DNA of 51,878 nt from an uncultured Thiotrichales bacterium. GTDB taxonomy: Bacteria > Pseudomonadota > Gammaproteobacteria > CAIRSR01. The notes under the pieces were generated by a model. The model did not search any database, was not told the origin of the DNA, and saw only the letters and a list, made by a program, of their open reading frames with translations. Below are positions 44,500-51,878 of this stretch, piece by piece (positions within the stretch are counted from its first letter, which is position 1; every line of letters begins with the position of its first letter). Both the position numbers and the translations under genes were made by a program. Where the stretch lies: assembly GCA_903881315.1 (NCBI GenBank), contig CAIRSR010000162.1, forward strand, positions 1 to 51,878, written 5' to 3'.

Positions 44500-45411
44500 T
44501 CATAGCGGCTTTCTAAGATTGACTGGTTTCTTGCCCCAATGGAGTTTTTCTCGGAGAATGCGAAAATAGTCGTAGTCCTTGGGATGAAGTAGGCGAACGT
44601 GACCGTCACGTTTGCGGATTACTACGCGGTCTCCGGACACCAAGCCTAGGTTAATCTGGCCGTCGCAGGTTACTTGGGCGTTACCGTAGTTGCCGTTACT
44701 CAGCACAATCGCGATGGTGTCGTCACTTGAGATGACCAGGGGACGGGTGCTGACGGTATGGGGACAGATGGGCACGAGAGCAATAGCAGGCAGGGTTGGG
44801 TAGAGCAGCGGCCCGCCCGCAGAGAGTGAGTGGGCGGTAGCACCTGTCGTGGTAGAGATGATGAGCCCGTCCGCGCGCAGGGAGTAGACGAAGCGGTCGT
44901 TGATATAGGCCTCGAACTCGATCATGCGCGAGGTGTTCCAGCGATGGATGACCACATCGTTTAGAGCGTCGCTGGCGCTTAGGATCTCGCCGTTGCGTAG
45001 CACCGTCGCGTGCAACAGCCGCCGCTCCTCCGACTCGTAGTGACCCGCCAATACGGCGTCTAGGGTCTCTTCTATGGAGTTCGGCGGGACGTCCGCGAGG
45101 AAACCCAAGTGGCCAAGGTTGATGCCCAGTAAGGGCACATTGTAGCTCGCAAGCCCACGAGCGGCATTGAGTAGGGTGCCATCACCGCCCACAACGATGA
45201 CGAGGTCGCAGGTTTCGCCGATGGTGCGCAGGGTACTGACCTGCGCTTCGTGGTAGTTGTTAAACTCTGCGCCACGCTCATCTAGCAAGATGTTGCAGCC
45301 TCGGGTCTTGAGGGTGGTGATGAGGTTGGCCATGGTTTCACAGACCGATGGGTCTGCGTGCCTGGCAAGCAGTCCAATGTTGTGAAACAGCGTACGGGAG
45401 GGGATGTCCAT
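44500..45411 (-). CDS. nadK: NAD kinase
   Basis: Phosphorylates NAD to NADP, controlling NADPH supply. It is 303 residues. The GGDGT motif is intact (75-79, with D77), followed by GINLGHLGFLAD, the NDVVIHR segment and TGATAHSLSAGGP near 195. It is a standard bacterial NadK, useful as the comparison for the diverged paralogue at 19775-20713. It diverges from hrcA across 55 bases, the usual nadK-hrcA-grpE neighbourhood. Confidence 0.97.
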   Translation of the reverse strand: MDIPSRTLFHNIGLLARHADPSVCETMANLITTLKTRGCNILLDERGAEFNNYHEAQVSTLRTIGETCDLVIVVGGDGTLLNAARGLASYNVPLLGINLGHLGFLADVPPNSIEETLDAVLAGHYESEERRLLHATVLRNGEILSASDALNDVVIHRWNTSRMIEFEAYINDRFVYSLRADGLIISTTTGATAHSLSAGGPLLYPTLPAIALVPICPHTVSTRPLVISSDDTIAIVLSNGNYGNAQVTCDGQINLGLVSGDRVVIRKRDGHVRLLHPKDYDYFRILREKLHWGKKPVNLRKPL

Positions 45412-45466
45412 GGGAGAGGATGCGTGATGGTAAAGTAGGAAGGTTTCCGATAGAGTCTAGCTCATA

Positions 45467-46498
45467 ATGGCCGAGATTGTCCTAAATGAACGTGCAAATC
45501 GCCTCTTGAAGGTGATGATGGAGCGCTATATCCGCGAGGGTAAGGCGGTGGGCTCGCGTGTCTTGGCGCGCGATCTTGGCGCGGAACTCAGTCCGGCGAC
45601 CATTCGTAACGTCATGGCCGATCTCGAGGAAATGGGGCTTCTGGCCTCGCGTCATACCTCTGCCGGGCGTGTGCCAACGGCGCTTGGTTATCGCTATTTT
45701 GTTGATAAACTGATGACCCTTCAACCCCTCCAGGGAGGAGAGTTGCAGCAATGGCGTAGATGTCTTGACCCAGATCAGAGCACCGCTGAACTGGTGGCGT
45801 CGACCTCGGCGTTGTTGTCGGGACTCACTCATTTTGCTGGTTTGGTCATGGTGCCGCGTCATGATTCCGTGGTGCTGCGCCAGGTAGCCTTCCTTGCGCT
45901 CTCAGAGAAGCGGGTATTGGCGATTCTGGTGGTCAACGAGCGCGAGGTGCGGAACAAGGTGATCCACACCGAGCGCGGTTACTCGACCGCTGAACTAAAC
46001 TGTGCGGCGCACTATCTCAATGAGACCTTTGCTGGTCAGGATCTAAAGGCTATCCGTATGCGCTTGCTGCAGGAGATGCAGGAGGATCGTGAGGGGATGG
46101 ATAGCGCCTTGATGGCGGTCGGGCCGGTCGTATTCGAGACCCCGCCCGCGCCAGATGACTATGTGCTGGTGGGAGAGGAAAAATTGCTGGGATGCGTCGA
46201 CATTGAGGGCCGCGAGGAATTGCGTCGCCTGTTTGAGGCCTTTAGCCGTAAGCGTGACATCATCCATCTCTTAGATCAGTGTATGACCGGAGAGGGGACG
46301 CAGGTTTTTATTGGCGCTGAATCCGGCTGCCACATCCTGGAGCAATGCAGCGTTGTGACCTCTCCCTACGCTGCTGATGGTCATGTCTTGGGGGTGGTTG
46401 CCGTGATTGGCCCAACCCGGATGCCCTATGAGCGGGTATTGCCCATCGTCGAATTGGCGGCTGCATTGCTTGGCGCAGCCTTGAATCACCATGACTGA
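45467..46498 (+). CDS. hrcA: Heat-shock repressor HrcA
   Basis: Repressor that binds CIRCE operators and needs GroEL to fold. It is 343 residues. The N-terminal winged helix (SPATIRNVMADLEEMGLLAS, RHTSAGRVPT) and the GAF-like and C-terminal regions are complete, ending in GPTRMPYERVLPIVE. No CIRCE inverted repeat (TTAGCACTC-N9-GAGTGCTAA) was found near hrcA, grpE, dnaK or dnaJ, so its targets, perhaps groESL, probably lie outside this window. The start is not marked by a clear Shine-Dalgarno. Confidence 0.96.
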   Translation: MAEIVLNERANRLLKVMMERYIREGKAVGSRVLARDLGAELSPATIRNVMADLEEMGLLASRHTSAGRVPTALGYRYFVDKLMTLQPLQGGELQQWRRCLDPDQSTAELVASTSALLSGLTHFAGLVMVPRHDSVVLRQVAFLALSEKRVLAILVVNEREVRNKVIHTERGYSTAELNCAAHYLNETFAGQDLKAIRMRLLQEMQEDREGMDSALMAVGPVVFETPPAPDDYVLVGEEKLLGCVDIEGREELRRLFEAFSRKRDIIHLLDQCMTGEGTQVFIGAESGCHILEQCSVVTSPYAADGHVLGVVAVIGPTRMPYERVLPIVELAAALLGAALNHHD

Positions 46499-46508
46499 GC
46501 CCCCACAT
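46480..46508 (+). promoter_or_regulatory. Putative sigma-32 promoter of grpE
   Basis: CTTGAAT (46480-46486), 14 bases, CCCCACAT (46501-46508). This matches the sigma-32 consensus CTTGAAA/CCCCATnT with one mismatch in each box. It lies across the hrcA stop and about 70 bases before grpE. Its spacer length equals that of the dnaK promoter. Confidence 0.65.
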
Positions 46509-46579
46509 TCCGCCTATCCCTAACCATTTATTGCTGTGCTGACCCCGCTATTGCGCGGAGTGGCCTGTCTGGAGACCCT

Positions 46580-47200
46580 ATGGAGAAAGAAGCAACTACT
46601 CAGGAAACGCCTGCCGCTGCCCCATCCCTTGATGCGGCAACCAAAGATTCCCCGAGCGCTAGCGAGGGTGGTAACCAATGGGGGGCGCAGGACAATGATC
46701 TCACCCGAAAGCTGGAGGAATGGCGCAGTAAAGCCGACTCGCATTGGCAGGATCTGTTGCGTGCCCGAGCCGAGGTCGAGAACGTGCGGCGGCGCGGGGA
46801 GAGGAACGTAGAGAACGCCCATAAATATGCCCTAGAGCGCTTTGCCTCAGAGCTTCTGCCAGTCAAGGACAGCCTGGAACTCGGGATGGCGGTTGATTCG
46901 GATGTCGCTCGTTTGCGCGAGGGCATGGCGCTTACCCTCAAGATATTGACTGCCGCCATGGAGAAATTTGGCATCCGTGAGGTGAACCCGGTCAACGAGC
47001 GTTTTAATCCGGAATTGCACCAAGCCATGTCGGTGCAACCCAGCGCCACCTTACCTCCCAACACGGTGTCTGCGGTGTATCAGAAGGGATATACCCTAAA
47101 CGAGCGCCTGATGAGGCCAGCCATGGTCATCGTCTCTCAGGCCGCGCCCCCCTCAGAAAGTGGTGGCCCAGGTGAGATTCTTGGGGATCTGGTCGTTTAA
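46580..47200 (+). CDS. grpE: Nucleotide exchange factor GrpE
   Basis: Releases ADP from DnaK and acts as a temperature sensor. It is 206 residues. A disordered N terminus (rich in E, T, A and S) precedes a long coiled coil (about 45-95: WRSKADSHWQDLLRARAEVENVRRR begins it) and the C-terminal beta domain with VSAVYQKGYTLNERLMRPAMV, the family signature. GGAG is 6 bases before the ATG. It precedes dnaK, which has its own heat-shock promoter. Confidence 0.96.
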   Translation: MEKEATTQETPAAAPSLDAATKDSPSASEGGNQWGAQDNDLTRKLEEWRSKADSHWQDLLRARAEVENVRRRGERNVENAHKYALERFASELLPVKDSLELGMAVDSDVARLREGMALTLKILTAAMEKFGIREVNPVNERFNPELHQAMSVQPSATLPPNTVSAVYQKGYTLNERLMRPAMVIVSQAAPPSESGGPGEILGDLVV

Positions 47201-47223
47201 TTGGGGAATCCTCGGGATCCGTG

Positions 47224-47250
47224 CTTGAAAAGGGCGACGGGTATCCCCAT
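47224..47250 (+). promoter_or_regulatory. Sigma-32 heat-shock promoter of dnaK
   Basis: CTTGAAA (47224-47230) is a perfect -35 and CCCCAT (47245-47250) is the -10 core, separated by 14 bases. The transcript would have a leader of about 120 bases before the dnaK ATG. This is one of the clearest regulatory sites in the window. Confidence 0.85.
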
Positions 47251-47381
47251 AACACAGACAGGCCGTTGGCGAATTTTGGTCTTCGCCGAAATGCACAAGT
47301 CCTTAAATAAGCGTTGCGGAGCACTAAACCGAACGCACACCGTCACTTGCAAACTGGCATCACCGTAACTGGAGAAATTAT

Positions 47382-49331
47382 ATGGGAAAGATTATCGGCA
47401 TCGATCTAGGAACCACCAACTCTTGCGTGGCCGTAATGGATGGTGGGAAGCCTAGGGTCATCGAGAACAGCGAGGGTGATCGCACCACACCCTCTATTGT
47501 GGCATTCACCGGTGACGCCGAGGTGATCGTGGGTCAGAGCGCCAAGCGTCAGGCGGTGACCAATCCCAAGAACACCCTTTTTGCCATCAAGCGTCTTATT
47601 GGTCGGCGCTTTGAGGACGACGTGGTAAAGCGCGACGTGAGCATGGTGCCTTATACCATCGTTCGCGCCGATAACGGCGATGCGTGGATTGAGGTCAATG
47701 GTAAGAAGATGGCCCCGCCGGAGATCTCAGCGCGGGTCTTGATGAAGATGAAGAAGACCGCCGAGGATTATCTCGGTGAGCCGGTCACCGAGGCGGTCAT
47801 CACTGTGCCTGCCTACTTCAACGATTCTCAGCGTCAGGCGACCAAAGCGGCTGGGCGTATCGCCGGGCTTGAGGTCAAGCGCATCATCAACGAGCCGACC
47901 GCAGCCGCACTTGCCTATGGCATGGACAAGAAGCGGGGGGACGCCAAGATTGCGGTGTATGATCTCGGTGGCGGCACGTTCGACGTTTCTATCATCGAGA
48001 TCGCCGAGATAGAGGGTGAGCACCAGTTTGAAGTGTTATCGACCAATGGCGATACCTTCCTCGGTGGCGAGGACTTCGACAAGCGCGTCATCGACCACCT
48101 GGTCGAGCAGTTCCAGCGCGAGAGCGGAATCAATCTGCGCAGCGACCCGCTTGCCCTGCAGCGCCTCAAAGAGGCAGCAGAAAAATCTAAGATCGAGCTT
48201 TCCTCAAGCCAGCAAACCGACATCAATCTGCCCTACATCACCGCAGATGCGAGCGGCCCGAAGCATCTCAATTACAAACTGACACGCGCCAAGCTCGAGT
48301 CTTTGGTCGAGGATCTTATCGAAAAGACCGTCGATCCGTGTCGCATTGCCCTGAAGGATGCCGGTCTTCAAGCGTCCGCCATTGACGAGGTCATCTTGGT
48401 CGGTGGCCAGACCCGTATGCCGAAGGTGCAAGAGGTCGTTAAACGCATCTTTGGTCGTGATCCGCGCAAGGATGTTAATCCAGACGAAGCAGTGGCGGTG
48501 GGTGCGGCCATCCAGGCGGGTGTACTGGGTGGTGAGGTAAAGGATGTCCTGCTGCTGGATGTAACACCACTCTCACTCGGGATCGAGACCCTCGGTGGGG
48601 TGATGACGAAGCTTATCGACAAGAACACCACCATCCCAACCCGCGCCAATCAGGTATTCTCCACCGCAGAGGATGGTCAGACTGCGGTGACGGTGCATGT
48701 GCTGCAGGGCGAACGCCAGATGGCAGGGGCCAACAAATCGCTTGGTCGGTTTGATCTCTCGGGGATTCCGCCCGCGCCGCGTGGTGTGCCGCAGGTCGAT
48801 GTTACCTTCGACATTGACGCCAATGGTATTCTTAATGTCTCGGCGAAGGACAAGGCGACGAATCGCGAGCAGTCGATTGTCATTCGCGCCTCTAGTGGTC
48901 TTTCTGAGGATGAGATCAACCGCATGGTAAAGGATGCGGAGCTTCACGCTGCCGAGGATCTCAAGTTCCAGGAACTGATTAATACCCGCAACCACGCCGA
49001 TGCGCTGCTCCATGCAACCAAGAAATCCCTCGCTGATCTGGGTGAGAAGGTGAGTGGGACGGAGCGTGCTGGTATCGAAGCGGCCATGCGTGACTTGGAA
49101 CAAGTCCTGAAGAGTGATGACAAGGGCATCATTGAGGCCAAGACCCGCATTCTCTCTGAGGCAGCGAGCAAGATGGCAGAACAGGCGTACGCTCAGGCGG
49201 GTGGCGGTGGCCAGCAGGGTGGCCCAGGTCACCAACATGGGTCTGCGGACACTGGCAGCAAGGGTGGTGATAAGGGCGAGCGCGATGTGGTCGATGCGGA
49301 ATTCGAGGAAGTAGGTCGCGGCAAGAAGTAG
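47382..49331 (+). CDS. dnaK: Chaperone DnaK (Hsp70)
   Basis: ATP-dependent foldase that works with DnaJ and GrpE. It is 649 residues. The nucleotide-binding domain shows [32 protein letters not shown] and [14 protein letters not shown]; the linker [20 protein letters not shown] and the substrate-binding domain and lid follow. The C-terminal tail is glycine- and glutamine-rich and ends in an acidic VDAEFEEVG block as in E. coli. It has its own sigma-32 promoter; dnaJ follows after 123 bases containing a strong hairpin. Confidence 0.98.
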   Translation: MGKIIGIDLGTTNSCVAVMDGGKPRVIENSEGDRTTPSIVAFTGDAEVIVGQSAKRQAVTNPKNTLFAIKRLIGRRFEDDVVKRDVSMVPYTIVRADNGDAWIEVNGKKMAPPEISARVLMKMKKTAEDYLGEPVTEAVITVPAYFNDSQRQATKAAGRIAGLEVKRIINEPTAAALAYGMDKKRGDAKIAVYDLGGGTFDVSIIEIAEIEGEHQFEVLSTNGDTFLGGEDFDKRVIDHLVEQFQRESGINLRSDPLALQRLKEAAEKSKIELSSSQQTDINLPYITADASGPKHLNYKLTRAKLESLVEDLIEKTVDPCRIALKDAGLQASAIDEVILVGGQTRMPKVQEVVKRIFGRDPRKDVNPDEAVAVGAAIQAGVLGGEVKDVLLLDVTPLSLGIETLGGVMTKLIDKNTTIPTRANQVFSTAEDGQTAVTVHVLQGERQMAGANKSLGRFDLSGIPPAPRGVPQVDVTFDIDANGILNVSAKDKATNREQSIVIRASSGLSEDEINRMVKDAELHAAEDLKFQELINTRNHADALLHATKKSLADLGEKVSGTERAGIEAAMRDLEQVLKSDDKGIIEAKTRILSEAASKMAEQAYAQAGGGGQQGGPGHQHGSADTGSKGGDKGERDVVDAEFEEVGRGKK

Positions 49332-49362
49332 TCCGTTGGCCTTATAATCGGGATGAAAATTC

Positions 49363-49401
49363 ACTACTGCGCGTGCCTCGTGAGGGTGCATGCGCGGTAG
49401 T
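49363..49401 (+). other. Intercistronic 14-bp hairpin between dnaK and dnaJ
   Basis: ACTACTGCGCGTGC (49363-49376) pairs along all 14 bases with GCATGCGCGGTAGT (49388-49401), with two G-U wobbles and an 11-base loop. No U-tract follows, so partial termination or mRNA processing and stability control is more likely than full termination. A TATAAT at 49343-49348 has no good -35. Confidence 0.65.
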
Positions 49402-49454
49402 CTTGCCAGTTTAGTGGGTGAAACCTTCCGTGCCCATACAGTAGATACCGTGAG

Positions 49455-50621
49455 ATGGCCAAGCGAGATTATTACGAAGTGTTAGGCGTGGCGAAGAATG
49501 CTGCCGAGGCGGATATTAAGAACGCCTATCGGCGTCTCGCCATGAAACTACATCCCGATCGCAATCCGGGAGACAGCGCCTCTGAGGAGAAATTCAAGGA
49601 ATGCAAAGAGGCCTACGAAATGCTCTCGGATCCGCGCAAGCGTGCGGCCTATGATCAGTTTGGTCATGCGGGCGTAGACACGTCGGCGGGTGGCCCAGGC
49701 GCTGGCGCGGGTTATGGTACGGGGGCAAATTTCTCTGAGATCTTTGGTGATGTCTTTGGGGACATCTTCGGGAATCGCGCCGGCGCGGGGGCCGGGGCTG
49801 GGGGTGGGGCGCGCTCCTACCGAGGGGCTGATCTACGCTACACCCTAGAGTTATCCCTAGAAGAGGCGGTCTTTGGCACGACAGTCAAGATCCGTGTGCC
49901 GACGATGATCGGCTGTGATGCTTGTGGCGGGTCTGGTGCGAAACGCGGAACCTCACCCTCTCCCTGCGCTACCTGTGGTGGGCGCGGTGTGGTGCGGATG
50001 CAGCAAGGGTTTTTCTCAGTACAGCAGACCTGTCCGCGTTGCCATGGCCGTGGGCAGGTGATACTCGACCCATGCACGACCTGTTCTGGGCGTGGCCGTG
50101 TTCAGGATCAAAAGACCCTGTCGGTAAAGGTTCCGGCGGGGGTTGACACCGGCGATCGGATCCGGCTCGCCGGGGAGGGAGAGGCGGGTGAACACGGTGG
50201 CACCTCGGGGGATCTCTACGTCCAGATCCAGGTCAAGGAACATGCCATCTTCTCCCGCGAGGACAACGAGTTACACTGCGAGGTGCCAATTAGTTTTGTG
50301 GTGGCAACCCTCGGCGGTGAACTGGACGTGCCGACCCTCGATGGTCGAGTGAAGCTCAAGGTTCCCCCCGAAACCCAAAGCGGCAAGACCTTTCGCCTGC
50401 GTAGCAAGGGGGTGCGATCCGTCCACGGTGGCCCGCCGGGGGACTTGCTGTGCCGCGTGGTGATTGAGACACCCGTCAACCTGACCCGCAAGCAGAAAGA
50501 TCTACTGCAAGAGTTTGAGAACAGTCTGCGTGGTAGTGATGAGAAGCACAATCCTCGTGCCCATTCCTGGTTCGATGGCGTGAAGCGCTTCTTCGAGGAC
50601 ATGAAGTTCGGCGGCACCTAA
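49455..50621 (+). CDS. dnaJ: Chaperone DnaJ (Hsp40)
   Basis: Stimulates the DnaK ATPase and delivers substrates. It is 388 residues. The J domain has HPD at 33-35, followed by a G/F/A-rich linker (about 75-120, with repeated GAGAG), four CXXCXGXG zinc repeats ([32 protein letters not shown]), two beta-sandwich substrate domains and a dimerisation tail. All functional motifs are present. gmk starts 11 bases later, an uncommon neighbour, so the two are probably cotranscribed. Confidence 0.98.
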   Translation: MAKRDYYEVLGVAKNAAEADIKNAYRRLAMKLHPDRNPGDSASEEKFKECKEAYEMLSDPRKRAAYDQFGHAGVDTSAGGPGAGAGYGTGANFSEIFGDVFGDIFGNRAGAGAGAGGGARSYRGADLRYTLELSLEEAVFGTTVKIRVPTMIGCDACGGSGAKRGTSPSPCATCGGRGVVRMQQGFFSVQQTCPRCHGRGQVILDPCTTCSGRGRVQDQKTLSVKVPAGVDTGDRIRLAGEGEAGEHGGTSGDLYVQIQVKEHAIFSREDNELHCEVPISFVVATLGGELDVPTLDGRVKLKVPPETQSGKTFRLRSKGVRSVHGGPPGDLLCRVVIETPVNLTRKQKDLLQEFENSLRGSDEKHNPRAHSWFDGVKRFFEDMKFGGT

Positions 50622-50632
50622 AGGTCTACCCC

Positions 50633-51241
50633 ATGAGCGACCTCTTTGTTATTGCCGCCGCCTCGGGCACCGGCAAGACCAGCCTTGTCAAGGAACTGCT
50701 GGCGGCCACGCCCAACCTGGTCGCGTCGGTCTCCAGCACCACCCGCGCCCCACGCCCGGGCGAGGTAGACGGCGTCCATTACCACTTTATCTCCCACAGC
50801 CGCTTTGAGGCCCTGTTAGCGCAAGGTGCTTTTATCGAACATGCGCGGGTCTTTGATAACCTCTATGGAACCTCGCGCGAGGTGGTGGCGGAACAGCTCG
50901 CCGCCGGGGTTGATGTCCTCCTCGAGATCGATTGGCAGGGGGCACAGCAGGTGCGAATGATGTTTCCACATGCCGTCACCATCTTCATCCTGCCGCCCTC
51001 GTGCGACGCCCTGCGCCAACGCTTGCAGGGCCGAGGCCAGGACGACGCGGCGGTTATCGAGAAGCGCCTCGCCGGTGCCCGCACCGAGATGTCGCACTGG
51101 GACGAGTTTGACTACACGGTGGTGAACGATGACTTCACGACCGCGCTTGCCGACCTCGTCGCGATTGTACGGGCGCGTCGTTTGTTACGCACTCGCCGAG
51201 CCGCCGAACTCGCCCCGCTCATCGCTGCCCTGTTGGCGTGA
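50633..51241 (+). CDS. gmk: Guanylate kinase
   Basis: Phosphorylates GMP to GDP using ATP. It is 202 residues. The P-loop is AAASGTGKTSL (about 8-18); SSTTRAPRPGEVDGVHYHFIS is the GMP-binding block, and EIDWQGAQQVR and the lid region follow. The sequence is GC-rich compared with neighbours, but the gene looks intact. In E. coli gmk sits with rpoZ and spoT; here it is just behind dnaJ, so its expression may partly follow the heat-shock operon. Confidence 0.95.
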   Translation: MSDLFVIAAASGTGKTSLVKELLAATPNLVASVSSTTRAPRPGEVDGVHYHFISHSRFEALLAQGAFIEHARVFDNLYGTSREVVAEQLAAGVDVLLEIDWQGAQQVRMMFPHAVTIFILPPSCDALRQRLQGRGQDDAAVIEKRLAGARTEMSHWDEFDYTVVNDDFTTALADLVAIVRARRLLRTRRAAELAPLIAALLA

Positions 51242-51247
51242 GTGGTT

Positions 51248-51263
51248 GGGGCGTTTGCGCCCC
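51248..51263 (+). terminator. Hairpin after gmk
   Basis: GGGGCG-TTTG-CGCCCC is a perfect 6-bp stem with a 4-base loop, 6 bases past the gmk stop. The following bases (GCTAGTCTCTGTT) are only moderately T-rich. The rest of the gap to 51446 shows no gene; CCAC/GTGG arms near 51390 are weak. Confidence 0.5.
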
Positions 51264-51446
51264 GCTAGTCTCTGTTGGATTTGACCCGTTCTCTGTTCGG
51301 CGCGACGCGCTTTACTCAGCAACCGCCTACCCTCGTTGTGAAATCTTTGACGACGACCCGCCTACCCCTTGCGCTATGCCACCAGAAATGTGGTAGTCTG
51401 CTGTGGGGTTAAAGCGGGTCATACTGTCTGGGGGGTATTGGTTGCC

Positions 51447-51878
51447 ATGGACACCGTCAAACTGTTTCTTGCCTCTTCTGCAGAATTAAAAGAGGATCGG
51501 GATCAATTCGAGATCCTGATCCGGCGTGAGAACGATGCGCGGCGTAACCAGGGCATCTATCTCGAACTTCATCTCTGGGAAGTCTTTCTCGACGCCATGT
51601 CGCGGACTCGACTGCAAGGCGAGTACAACAAGGTCATCCGAGAATGCGACATCTTTGTGATGCTGTTCTTTACCAAGGTAGGTAAATACACAGAAGAGGA
51701 GTTTACGACTGCCTTCGGGCAGTTTCAGGCCACGGGTAAGCCACAGATCTTCACCTATTTCAAGGATGCGCCGTTCAACACTGGAAGCGCCAACGAAGAC
51801 GATCTGATGAGCCTGTTTGCGTTTAAGAAAAAGCTCAAGACGCTTGGGCATTTTCCACCCAGTTACAAGAATATTGAC
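51447..51878 (+). CDS. TIR/DUF4062-like signalling protein, N-terminal part (cut by window end)
   Basis: The first 144 codons of a gene that runs off the window. It begins MDTVKLFLASSAELKEDRDQ; the beta-strand KLFLASS, followed by a charged helix, LHLWEVFLDAM, a strand CDIFVMLFFTKVGKYTEEEF and IFTYFKD, is the pattern of TIR-like or DUF4062-like domains found at the N terminus of bacterial STAND NTPases and other conflict or signalling proteins. What follows is out of view, so the full architecture is unknown. An in-frame TTG lies 9 bases upstream; GGGGGG about 11 bases before the ATG is a loose ribosome site. A defence role is inference. Confidence 0.75.
   Translation, partial: MDTVKLFLASSAELKEDRDQFEILIRRENDARRNQGIYLELHLWEVFLDAMSRTRLQGEYNKVIRECDIFVMLFFTKVGKYTEEEFTTAFGQFQATGKPQIFTYFKDAPFNTGSANEDDLMSLFAFKKKLKTLGHFPPSYKNID

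Noticed and set aside
47290-47330. Possible CIRCE operator before dnaK (GAGCACTAA)
   Set aside because: Only a degraded right half is seen; no left half TTAGCACTC at the right distance. The sigma-32 site explains control better.
49343-49348. TATAAT upstream of dnaJ as a separate sigma-70 promoter
   Set aside because: No acceptable -35 at 16-18 bases upstream; the hairpin just after it would also lie in the leader. Not supported.

Overview
This window reads as a chromosomal segment from a gammaproteobacterium. It has no plasmid, prophage or insertion-sequence core. The lineage call rests on gene order and gene types: dapA-bamC, mltB-lpxK-ycaR-kdsB, hrcA-grpE-dnaK-dnaJ with sigma-32-type promoters, BamC, Kdo/lipid A genes (LPS outer membrane), and a stand-alone glutamate-cysteine ligase of the type known from acidithiobacilli and other sulfur or ammonia oxidisers. 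An uncultured or sulfur-oxidising gammaproteobacterium is plausible, but I cannot name a genus from sequence alone. Coding density is high, mostly in long same-strand runs.

Layout. 341-6810 (minus): tRNA-Ser(CGA), a small secreted protein, gltX, tpx, rpiA, ogt, then a translationally coupled trio (LysR regulator, unknown 121-aa protein, AI-2E-family permease). 7169-9426: amt and a Bax-like glucosaminidase face each other across an intergenic terminator region that has been tandemly duplicated. 9890-15904: a small surface-glycan set (flippase, GT4 glycosyltransferase, carbamoyltransferase) with a Ste24-like membrane protease inserted on the other strand. 16023-19491 (minus): dapA, bamC, ffh. 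19775-28375 (minus): an accessory membrane block (DUF4337-like protein, PAP2 phosphatase, SPFH protein, diverged NAD-kinase-fold protein, and a very large coiled-coil membrane protein) downstream of rlmB and a pabB-pabC fusion; aroE diverges from pabBC. 29361-33052 (minus): a VWA-domain protein, an acidic membrane-anchored protein and a small membrane protein that look like one unit. 34245-43705: gshA, a lone RND pump, a PAS-GAF-PAS-GGDEF-EAL protein, mltB, lpxK, ycaR, followed by kdsB. 44500-51241: nadK, then hrcA, grpE, dnaK, dnaJ, gmk. 51447 to the end: the start of a TIR/DUF4062-like signalling protein cut by the window edge.

How it fits together. Most genes are core housekeeping (translation, envelope biogenesis, folate/shikimate/lysine synthesis, redox defence, chaperones). 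The heat-shock cluster has two very good sigma-32 promoters (before grpE and before dnaK), both with a 14-base spacer, although HrcA is encoded and no CIRCE operator is visible. The least explained material is the 19.8-25.8 kb membrane block, the 29.4-33.1 kb VWA block and the truncated signalling gene at the right edge; these are the best candidates for undescribed biology. Functions given for them are inference from domain patterns, not established.
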